Shown: positions 11,850 to 20,557 of the stretch, piece after piece | Position numbering within the stretch: position 1 is the first letter of the stretch | Layout of the letters: each line of letters opens with the position of its first letter | NCBI GenBank assembly: GCA_037447605.1 | Contig: CM074804.1 | Coordinates: forward strand, 2,608,103-2,635,418 | DNA: 27,316 bases | Origin: Zygnema circumcarinatum | Lineage: Eukaryota; Streptophyta; Zygnematophyceae; Zygnematales; Zygnemataceae | Direction: 5' to 3' | Position numbers and translations under genes: made by a program | The notes under the pieces: generated by a model | What the model was told of the DNA's origin: nothing | Seen by the model: only the letters and a program-made list of their open reading frames with translations | Database searches by the model: none

Positions 11850-12498
11850 CGACTTCTCCCCCTCTCCGCACAGCCGCGGGTCGGCGTGCACTCACCACGT
11901 GTTCCCCGCGCCCGCCCGCGCTCCAATCCGAGCCGTCCATCGACCGTGTCGCCGACACCAACATCGACGTCCAGCGCCAGCGCGCCGCGGCTGCCACGTT
12001 ACTCGCACGGGTGGAGATGGCCAATGTTGGATCTCCCGTTGGGCAGTAGAATCCGGAGACGAGCTGCCATGTCAGCTCATGTTGTCCCCGAATCTTGACT
12101 GAATTTTTAACATGAGACGTCACCACGTGGACACCTTGTCGCTACATGACTACCACGTGGCGCTCTGGAAATCATCGAGCCGTACGGAATGCATGCGAAG
12201 TTCGGAATATGTCCAGACTGCGTTCGCACTGGAGCCCAGCTCTCCGCTGGTCCTGCTGGCGACCTCTCTCTGCTCCTCTCTCTCTCTCTCTGCTCCTCTC
12301 TCTCTCTCTTTCTCCCCAAAAAAAGCCGCATATACTTCAGAAATATCACCTCCTCTAAATAATTAAAATCAACAGTCCAGATTTCTCCCTTTAGCTCAAG
12401 CTCTCAATCCTTCCTCCTCAGACAAGCCTTTCAAGGGCCTTGTCCTTTTAAAATTTGAAGTCTTGAATTAGGCCAGAAAAGCATTAGGGTTTGAGCAC
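11850..12498. promoter_or_regulatory. Divergent promoter region with G-box/ABRE sites
   Basis: This segment separates the reductase gene (minus) from the LEA-like gene (plus). It carries perfect CCACGTGG at 12123-12130 and 12153-12160 and a CACGTG at about 11896. ACGTGG cores are abscisic-acid response elements (ABRE/G-box) bound by bZIP factors, and two close copies are the usual requirement for ABA induction. A CT-rich patch (12258-12314) and a weak TATA-like TATACT (12331) precede the LEA-like ATG by about 170-240 bases. Stress regulation is an inference from these motifs. Confidence 0.5.
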
Positions 12499-13190
12499 AT
12501 GTCGCAACCGGAGGAGAGCCACGCGCGGGCGGAGAGGTCCCCCCTGGAGGAGGCAGCCGAGAGCATCCGCAAAACACATGCGGAGGAGTCCGCCAAGAGG
12601 GAGGACGCCATGGCGGGCATGCAGATGCATGCGAGCAACATCATGGCCGGCATGCAGGCCATGGCAGGCCACGGCAAGGCCAACGTGAAGGAAGGGATGG
12701 CCAAGGCGGCGCATCCCATGGATGAGTATGTGAAGGACTGGAACCTATGGTTGGTCTGATGGTTTTTGGTTTGATTCTTTCGTATTACTTTCTATGGTCT
12801 TTTTTTTAGTTTATGTTTAAACCATGGTATATTGGCACGTGTACGGTATCAAATATGAATCGAGATGGATGAGAGGAGGTCAAGTTTGCTTCTTTTTTTC
12901 TGTAATTATTTTGTCACAGTTGATTCTAGTGCCTTCATGGTGAAACATTGGGAAAGCGCACTGGGTTTAATGGAGCGATAAAAAGAAAGCCAGGGACCCA
13001 CGAGGAATTTCTGAACTTTAACCCTTCTTCTGTTACGGCATCCTCGTGGTTTTACAGAGAGAAGAGAGCCGAAGCCCACGCGGAGGCCGAAAGGGAACGC
13101 CGCGCTGTCTCTGAGGAGCGCACTGAGAGGGGTCGGCAGGCGGAGGCGGAGGCGGAGGCGCAGAAAACTCGCCATCAAAGCCTGACATAG
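12499..13190 (+). CDS. LEA group 1 (LEA_1)-like desiccation protein
   Basis: Two exons, 12499-12725 and 13058-13190, give 360 nt and 119 residues. The donor GA|GTATGT and acceptor TTTTACAG frame a 332-base intron and keep phase. The product is small, very hydrophilic and predicted mostly helical: Ala/Glu/Met-rich, with HASNIMAGMQAMAGHGKANV, KEGMAKAAHPMDEEKRAEAH and ERERRAVSEERTERGRQ. This resembles the LEA_1 pattern (amphipathic helix, Lys/Ala-Glu repeats, a central H-P-x-(D/E)-E-K segment). LEA_1 proteins accumulate in seeds or drying tissue and are thought to protect membranes and enzymes. There is no signal peptide. The paired ABRE-type sites upstream fit an ABA/desiccation gene. Without splicing, translation would stop soon after KDWNLWLV, losing the second half of the domain. 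The family call rests on pattern only and is moderately sure. Confidence 0.7.
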
Positions 13191-14120
13191 GAACGGGGGG
13201 GGCTTTTTGGAGAAGGAAAAAAAAAAAAAAAAAAAATCACAATGTCAAATGAAGAATTCTGAGACTTGAAATGTATATACGCACTAGCCTTGCCATTAGA
13301 CATTTTGTGTTCGTTGTATGAAGAGGTGTCTAATGCTGCAACCGAATGAAATGATCCTTTCCTTTTGGGGATTGTGAATAGTTTGAAATTCTCGTCTTCT
13401 AGTTTTGCGTGTAACCTCAGGATTCGTTTACTTAGTTTCAGACTTTCAGTTAGCCAGCCATCACGTGCTGCACCACCCTCCGTCTATATTCTGTTAAATG
13501 CGTACTGCGCATTTCCGTACAGTACAAATATTTCAAAGAAGGGGCAGAAGAACGAAAGCCGGATTTGCAAACTGGACCCTCTGCACAGCCGATCGACCGG
13601 TACCGTATTGTAAATCTAAAAATCTTCAGACGTGAGTAAGTGAGAGAAACGATCAGAACAAATGAACATAAAATCTCGACATAAAAAAACAAGGGGCGGT
13701 TTGGGGAGCTGACTGCGAGGGTATGAATGCGAGGATGGCATTTGAAGTAATCCGATGTTAAATGCTGGAAGGTCTTTAGCATGGCGAGATTTTTTTCACT
13801 ATCCTTATGGCGCTTAGAGTAAGTTAAGTTTTACCAACAAAGGAAGTCCTTAGCTTCTCAATATTAACTTGGAGAGGGATAACTCAGAGCGGGAGGGGGA
13901 GAGGGAGTGATAGGGGGGGAGAGGGAGGGAGAGGGACAGGGAGAGGAAGTGAGCGAACGAGAGTAAGAACGACAGAGAACAGCAAACAGAAGTCTCTAAC
14001 AAAACTACGCACATCTTTACAACACAGTAACCCTAATTTCGTGAAACCCCTTGAAAAACCAAAAATGCTTCCCTTAACCCATAAACATATTTCACAACTT
14101 ACAAAGAAAAATCCCCATCC
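13191..14120. other. Convergent intergenic region
   Basis: The 3' ends of the LEA-like gene (plus) and the transporter gene (minus) face each other here. The stretch holds an A-run at 13217-13236, a CACGTG at about 13463, a few GTAC motifs near 13500-13525 and a purine-rich patch at 13871-13955. No gene is visible; 3' UTRs of both neighbours are expected here. Confidence 0.5.
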
Positions 14121-16623
14121 TCACTCCCTTCCCAAAAGACCTTCCATAGTTTCAAGCAACGGTTGGTTAAGGGTCTCCGGCAAAGGCCACATACAGCCTC
14201 CCGCTACGATTCCAAAAAACCCCATTACCAACAAAGGGAGGGAATAGTGAAAACCTTTCAGCACCAACACCCACGGAGCCAGAATAGTTCCAATTTGAGA
14301 TGCCTGGCTTGCAATACTCAGTGCCGTATTTCGCACAACGGTAGGAAAGAGCTCTCCCGCATACAAATACGCCAAAGCATACGAAGATGAGATTCCAAAC
14401 TTTCCTAAAAGAGCGCACACAATAGTGAGAGTCCCCCTCATAGTGCCACCGTACAACCTGTCGGAGGTTTCTGGCGCTTCCCAGGCAGATTGAACATTTC
14501 CAACGCCGTAGTTGTTTCGGCTTCGAAAAGTAGTGAAAACATGGGCCTCTGCTGAGGAAACAAATAATGTTGTTGGAGTTTTCTTGGCATCCAGAAAAAG
14601 GACTCCGAGGAAGCAGCAAATGCCGCTAAGGATGAGGCCTCCCATAATCAAAGGACGCCGCCCGATTCTTTCGATTACAAAGGCCAAAATGCAGTAGGCT
14701 GGAAACTCGATGAACGCATTCATGAAGGTGCTAAAGTAGGCGTTTTCTCCCAGATTCACTGAATTCAGACTCAGTCCGTAGTACACGACGGCACATGTGA
14801 ACCAGCAGAACATCATAATGAACATCCGATTCCGTGTTTCTGTGTAACGGAAAACGTTGAGAACGCTTCCACTTGTACTTGGCACTGTCAAATCTTCACC
14901 CAACAACTTGCGCATGGAGTCCTCCGTTCCGTTCTGCCTCCCTCTCTCACTAACTACCACTCTTTCACTTTGACTATCTTCCCTCTCTTGCTCCGTCCTT
15001 AGTCGCAGAGAATTGGGAAGATTTCTGCCGTTTGTTCTTGCAATGTTTCTAAGTACTTGTAGCGCCTTTTCAGGCTTCCCATGCACTAAGTACCAACGGG
15101 GTGATTCCTCCACAAATGGAAATATAACACATAGATACACTAATGAAGGGAGGGTTGTGAAGAGAAATAGCTTCCTCCATGTCCTTATAAAGTAAGCTAC
15201 AATCGCAAGTACCATCTGTCCTAGGGCATAAGTGTAGGCTGTAGCAAGACCTACTTGGCCTCTTTTGGTGGGGCCCACAAGTTCCGTAGCAAGAACGTAC
15301 TGAGTGACGCTTGTACCGGATAAACCGAAACCACTAACTCCTCGACAGAAAAGATAGACCCAGTAGTTGGGAGAGATGGAGGTCAATAATCCAAAAATAA
15401 GCGCGATAAGTAAGGAGCCTCCAAGGGCACCTTTTCTTCCCAGGCAGCCGTCAGAGAGAGTACCAACAACTCCAGCACCTGATGCGAACGAATAAGAGCC
15501 TCAGGTTTTGAAAATAGCACTACAAACTGGAGAAAAATAAATGAAAATGTTGGAAGAATTAGGGTATAAAGTAGAGTAAATGAGCTTACCGAATAAAAAT
15601 CCGGTAAAAAAAACAGACCCCACAAGACCTGCCTTGTACGACTCCCCGCATATCAGATCCCACTCCGTTACAACGGAAACGGAACGGCCGCCGTCCCATT
15701 CCCATGTACTGCGTTCCATGTCGCATAAGGAGGCAGTAGGAGAGCACGAAACGTAGAACTGAGCCGCGTTCCGTTGAGCATCGTCGTGGTTGAGAACCCT
15801 GCTAACTGCTTCTATGCTGAAAGGATGGGTCGTTCCATTGATGGAATTTTCCATAGAAACTATTTTGGGGTTGTTAACGCAGTGCCATTCAGGAACACGT
15901 TCTGAAGAAGACAGAGAAAGCATGGGAACGGATGAGAATTTCAAGTTAAGGAACAAAAGGGCGGAGCTGATGCTTCTAAGGCTTTGCACAAACCCTAAAT
16001 GACCCTAAATTAGATGAATATCATTCATACATTTTGACCACCAAACCCTAAAAACAATTACCCTGAACCCTAAAACCGTGAAGCGGCCCTCAACCCCAGA
16101 CCCCGAATCTCAAATCCTAAACTCTATACACTGAACCAAGAACTCCAAAGCCTCAACCTTACACCACAAATTTCAAACTTCAAACACAAACCCAAACCCA
16201 AACCCAAACCCAAACCCTCAACCCCAAATTCTGGACTCTCCACTCCAACTCTTAAACCCCAAATCCTAGACCTAAACCCTAAATCCCACACCTTCAACCT
16301 CAAATCCTAAACCCAAAACACCAACCTTAACCTCTGAAGCCCCCCCCACCTGAGAACATCATCGTAAACGTCTGCAGGCCCACAAGCGTCCACGACATTG
16401 TCACGAGCACAAAGTGCCAGAGCTGCGCGAGGCCGAATTCGCCCACGTGGCGCTGCAGGGCCTCGTCCACAGTGAGCGCTTCCCCGGCGCCCTGAACCCC
16501 AGCGCCGCTCTCAGTTCCTAAACCCTGCAAGGGTTCAGGGGCAGTGCCCCCATTCACAGCCTCACAGTATACCTCGATACGCCCACTGTGCGAGGGTTCA
16601 GCCTCTCCGGCGGCGGCAGCCAT
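14121..16623 (-). CDS. OCT: Organic cation/carnitine transporter-like MFS protein
   Basis: Three exons on the minus strand, 16623-16350, 15901-15590 and 15478-14121, sum to 1944 nt and encode 647 residues. It belongs to the plant OCT family (SLC22-like, major facilitator superfamily), 12-helix carriers for organic cations, carnitine or polyamines at plasma membrane or tonoplast. Visible features: a cytosolic N-terminus with VDEALQRHVGEFG before TM1 (about 66-88), a long extracytosolic loop containing VPEWHC and TEWDLICG, the MFS loop GTLSDGCLGRK at 201-211, ESPRWYL at 320-326, the second-half motif IERIGRR at 464-470 and YAGELFPTVVRNT at 568-580. It is longer than the usual 500-540 residues because of an enlarged first loop, a charged loop (about 357-401) and an insert at about 492-539. 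Substrate cannot be read from sequence. The ATG at 16623 is the only early one in frame with TM1. Confidence 0.92.
15985..16330. repeat. Degenerate telomere-like CCCTAAA motifs in intron 1
   Basis: Intron 1 of the transporter (16349-15902) carries many CCCTAAA, AAACCCTAAA and CAAACC/CAAACCC units on the plus strand, including a short (AAACCC)n run at about 16190-16218. CCCTAAA is the plant telomere repeat, and AAACCCTAA is the telo-box found in some plant promoters and first introns. The array is too degenerate to be a functional telomere. Confidence 0.6.
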
Positions 16624-17030
16624 AGAAAAAAGCTTATGATTTAAGCAGGTGAGGAGCTTCCTGCACCCTAGGGTTCAGCAAAACCCTCCGGTTTTTTTAT
16701 TTTAATTTTTTAAAGTGGAAAGAATATCGGGATTGGCGATCTGACTGCGAGTAAATAAAACCTGAACCCTCCTGCGTCGAGGCGGAGGATGGCCTTGAAC
16801 CCCTACCGCACTGTGCTCTCCGGATGGCACGTGTTACAGCCACGTGTCATCTGGCTGGAATGTCCACGTGGGATACGGCAGTGACCGGCCGTACAGGCGG
16901 GAGATGTCGGTGCGGCATACAGTAGGACCCCATCATATTTTCCACCTCCAAAAGTGCGTCACCAATAAATTCGCACCAATTTTGCCGAAACCACTTTTTG
17001 CGTTGCCGTAGGCAAAAGCTTTGCGGTCGT
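16624..17030 (-). promoter_or_regulatory. Proximal upstream region of the transporter gene
   Basis: Upstream of the ATG at 16623, this stretch holds CACGTG at 16828, CCACGTGT at 16840 and CCACGTGG at 16864, plus AT-rich sequence at 16685-16730. No separate gene is visible. ACGT-type elements suggest bZIP or bHLH control, by inference. Confidence 0.45.
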
Positions 17031-17900
17031 TTTGATCCGTACGACGGATTCGATTATGTTGTGAAAGATTAATTTAATGAAAATGGGGTATAGTTCCCGC
17101 GAGTCTGACGTTGCCACGTCGCGCGTCCTGATTGGTTGTGCGTTTCGTTGGATCGAATGCGCAGAAAATGGGGTATATTGCGTACTTATTGTGTCATTGC
17201 CACGTGTCGTTTTCTACGTACGACGGCGTTCGATTTTGATGTTTTATGTGGTGTACGGATTCGGTTAGGTTGTGAATGATGAATTTAATGAAAATGGGGT
17301 ATAGTTGCCGCGAGTCTGACGTTGCCACGTCGCGCGTCCTGATTGGTTGTGCGTTTCGTTGGATCGAATGCGCAGAAAATGGGGTATATTGCGTACTTAT
17401 TGTGTCATTGCCACGTGTCGTTTTCTACGTACGACGGCGTTCGATTTTGATGTTTTATGTGGTGTACGGATTCGGTTAGGTTGTGAATGATGAATTTAAT
17501 GAAAATGGGGTATAGTTGCCGCGAGTCTGACGTTGCCACGTCGCGCGTCCTGATTGGTTGTGCGTTTCGTTGGATCGAATGCGCATAAAATGGGGTATAT
17601 CGCGTTCCCATTCTGTCATTGCCACGTGTCGATACTACGTACGACGGCGTTCGATTTTGATGTTTTATGTGGTGTACGGATTCGGTTAGGTTGTGAATGA
17701 TGAATTTAATGAAAATGGGGTATAGTTTCCGCGAGTCTGACGTTGCCACGTCGCGCGTCATGATTGGTTGTGCGTTTCGTCGGATCGAATGCGTAGAAAA
17801 TGTGGTATATCGCGTACCCATTCTGTCATTGCCACGTGTCGTTTTCTATGTACGACAGTTTGTGGTTTGGATGTTTTACGGGACGTATTGTTGTAAATAG
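17030..17900. repeat. Four tandem copies of a 210-211-bp repeat
   Basis: AATTTAATGA occurs at 17071, 17282, 17493 and again at 17703 as AATTTAATG, giving periods of 211, 211 and 210. Copies are nearly identical, with the fourth more diverged. Each contains TTGCCACGTCGCGCGTC followed by an inverted CCAAT box (TGATTGGTTG), a second element TTGCCACGTGTCG (one C/T variant) and a near-palindromic TACGTACGAC block. The array lies 400-1280 bases upstream of the transporter start codon. Short open frames of 63-67 codons recur in the units but the 211-base period does not preserve a frame, so they look incidental. Confidence 0.9.
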
Positions 17901-18070
17901 GGTATTTGCGTAGCGTGTTTAAAGTGGCCACGTGGTGCATTCCTATTGGTTAGCACGAACGGAATTAGTTATACTTCTTATCCAGTCAGAAATTGCCACG
18001 TTGGTGCTGTAGTGTGTTTTTGGATGTCTGTTATCCAGTCAGGTGTTGCCACGTAGCCCTAAAATGGGAA
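17900..18070. promoter_or_regulatory. Degenerate extension of the upstream array
   Basis: Beyond the last full repeat, three more ACGT elements appear (CCACGTGG at 17928-17935, TTGCCACGTTGG at about 17994, TTGCCACGTAGC at about 18047), two of them preceded by TATCCAGTCAG. A CCTATTGG block lies at about 17942. They resemble the regulatory half of the 211-bp unit. Confidence 0.4.
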
Positions 18071-18077
18071 AAAAACC

Positions 18078-18166
18078 AAAAAAAAACATAATCAATCTAA
18101 ATATTACAACATGTGGCCTCATGTTGTATTTATTAGTTTGATTTTTTTTTTTTTTTTTTTTTTTTT
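18078..18166. repeat. Small foldback element, copy 1
   Basis: An A-run, then about 24 bases imperfectly complementary to the 24 bases before a T-run, with ACAACATG and CATGTTGT flanking a TGGCCT loop. The A-run and T-run extend the hairpin. The core starting CATAATCAATC (18087) recurs identically at 26539, and both copies continue with GTAAAAGTCACACACG and a (CA)n tract. It looks like a short non-autonomous element. Confidence 0.65.
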
Positions 18167-18174
18167 GTAAAAGT

Positions 18175-18198
18175 CACACACGAAAATACACACACACA

Positions 18199-18271
<73 letters not shown>

Positions 18272-18329
18272 ACACACACACACACACTCTCACACACACA
18301 CACATACAGACACACACACACTCACACAC
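18175..18329. repeat. (CA)n microsatellite interrupted by a retrotransposon
   Basis: A long (CA)n tract with a few variant units. It ends exactly at the 5' LTR and resumes exactly after the 3' LTR (25317), so the retrotransposon inserted within it. The five bases CACAC flank both sides, as expected for a target-site duplication, although any CA tract would show this. Confidence 0.85.
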
Positions 18330-18976
18330 TGTAGCGAAACGCTACAGTCACCCACGGGAGGTGTACTTAGGGCGCGCTCCGTCCTAGTGCTCTCACCCCG
18401 GGCGCGGGCCGAGTGGCCAAGGCGTCGGGGACCACCTAGGACCAGGAAGGGTCCTGGGATCGAACCTTGCGAAGGTTGCAAGGGTTCGATGCGGCGCGGT
18501 ATACTGAGACATATATGTATCGCGTCGCCGATGTGGTCGAGGGATCACGGAATCCCGACCACATCTTCCTTACGTTTTGGAACGTAACCGTCATCCGTAC
18601 AATTACGGGTCACCGTTGGTACGGACGAGCTGACAGTCGAACCCCGCGCCGCGCGCGTAGGATCCGACCGTGCACTGACGTACGGCGACGTTGTACACCT
18701 CTGACCCATTCGGGTCAGAGAGGGACACGTGGCAGTCTGCCATTGGACAGCCCTGCTTCCAATCCTCCATGCTGGTAGGAGGTTCGACGGGGGAAGCGTA
18801 AAGGGGCGTGGGTGACTGTCGTCACCCAACCAACGTACCGGCATTCGGTTGCACCCCTGCCCAGGGCTGCGCCACTCTCTGAAGCTCTCTCGCTCTTGCT
18901 CTCGCCCTCTCGCTGAACTCTGAGTGCTGGTGTGTTATTCCGCGCAGGCTGAAGGAGTTAGATTTCAGCCGTGACA
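18330..18976 (+). repeat. 5' LTR (647 bp)
   Basis: Begins TGTAGCG and ends GTGACA (TG...CA). It is matched by the 3' LTR at 24622-25316. It opens with a perfect hairpin TGTAGCG-AAA-CGCTACA (18330-18346). Its distal part holds GGGTGAC-TGTC-GTCACCC (18810-18827), and ACAGTCACCCACG (18344-18356) is the exact complement of CGTGGGTGACTGT (18807-18819). A third dyad, CTCTGACCC/GGGTCAGAG, lies at 18699-18720. Confidence 0.93.
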
Positions 18977-18978
18977 TT

Positions 18979-18990
18979 TGGTATCAGAGC
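18979..18990 (+). other. Primer binding site (initiator Met-tRNA)
   Basis: TGGTATCAGAGC, two bases after the 5' LTR, matches the complement of the 3' end of plant initiator methionine tRNA, the standard minus-strand primer for plant LTR elements. Confidence 0.93.
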
Positions 18991-19027
18991 CAGGTTTCTT
19001 TTCTTTTTGGGAAGGAACCTGTTGGTC

Positions 19028-20557
19028 ATGGTGACCACTCGCCGGGCCGGAGGGGACCCGGGGCCCTCGGGGCCGCCACCTCCACCACCTGTCCCCCGGG
19101 ACGAGGTGATGGAGGAGAACTCGGAGACTGCGGCCGTCCCCATGGAGGGGCCCAGTCCCGAACCCACGGATGGCCCAAGCCATCCGGCGCATCTGCCCGC
19201 TTCCCAGCGCCGCCCGATCTGGCTTGTGGTGAAGGATCCGGCGATCTTTCCCCATGGATGAGGCGGCTAAATCGCTAATGGGGCTGGCGATCTAAGGAAA
19301 AGGGTCGCTTGAGATTTGGGGAGGAGGAGGTGACTCAGTGCGTCCGGACACCCGGGGTTACCACAGGAGGATGGAGCGACATAGATTCCAGCGATCGCCC
19401 GGCTTGGTGGGCGCGCTCGAATGGAGTTCGGGGCGCTGGACGAGCTCAGGAGGGTCGAGGAAAGTACCCCGAACCCGGTACGTAGAGAAGCATTAGATCA
19501 CGGCAGGTCACGGGAAGGGTTAAATGAACCTCGCGTTATGCAGTCGGCGCCCAACCGAGGCGCGGGAAGCCCAGCCGGCGGTGATCCCGGACCCACTGGT
19601 TTTCCGGGAAGTCACCAGCGGGGGTGGCGAACCACCAGTGGGGGACCCGAGTGGGGCGGTACTGGCGGGGGCGGAGGAGATCGATCCTCGGCCGCTCCTC
19701 CGCCCAACCTCTTGAGGATGTCAGGCGGAATGCGGGCCAAGGTGGCCCCGCTTTCCTTTTGGGGCGAACATCCTAACACGGACTGTTCGATTGAGCAGTG
19801 GTTGGGCCAAACGAAGGGTTACCTTCTGGCGACCAACTGTCCCCCCCTCCAGTGGGTAAGCTTTGCTTACCCGGCACTCAGAGGAGCCGCATACCGGGTG
19901 TATGAGGGCCTCTCTGATGAGATTGGGGACGATTGGGATAAGTTCAGAGATGAACTTATCAAACACTTTGGGGCCTTGGATCCCGGCTTGGAGGCCCGGG
20001 ATAAGTTTCAGAACATGGTCCAAACCGGCAGTGTCAAGCAGTTTCTGCGAGACCTGCGACAAGTGGTGCCTCAAATCACCACTCACAAGCCTGGACAGGC
20101 TGAGTTCTTTTTCCACTTCAGGAATGGCTTGAAGCCACACCTGAGGAAGCAGCTAAGGACTAACCCACGGACTCTGAAACCGTGGGACCCCGCTGACTCT
20201 GAGCTGTACTTTGATGCAGCCATTCAGTTGGACACCGCCCCTGCAGGCGATGCAGGCCCTTCCCGACCCCAGCAGAGGTCGGGCGACGTGACAGGGTCGT
20301 GGAAGGCGGGACCCTCAGCTCCTGCCAAGATGGCAGGAAAGAACAAGCGGAAGCAGCCGGAAGTGGCTGCCCGCCCACCCACTGCACGGCCGCAGAAGTT
20401 GACTCCAGAGGAAATGGAGAAGATGCAGCGGGAGAACAAGTGTTTCCGCTGGCGCAAGGAGGGGCACAAGGCCCGGGATTGCCCTCTGAACGCCAAGGAC
20501 AAGAAGGGCAAGGGGCCGGAAAACCCCAACCACTGTAGTGACTCCTTCTGGGTTTAG
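19028..20557 (+). pseudogene. gag: gag of the chromovirus, interrupted
   Basis: The probable start is the ATG at 19028 (MVTTRRAGGDPG). This frame meets TGA at 19259-19261 and further stops before reopening in the same frame; the segment from 19421 to 20557 is continuous. It carries the retrotransposon gag region (EQWLGQTKGYL, FRDELIKHFGALDP, FLRDLRQVV) and a C-terminal nucleocapsid. The zinc knuckle reads CFRWRKEGHKARDC, so the second cysteine of the CX2CX4HX4C pattern is Trp. Gag coats and packages element RNA in family members. This copy is broken at the N-terminal side and has lost a zinc ligand. Confidence 0.85.

Noticed and set aside
17077-17900. Repeated 63-67-codon open frames in the 211-bp array
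   Set aside because: The sequence similarity is explained by the tandem DNA repeat. The period is not a multiple of three and the frames contain the ACGT elements themselves.
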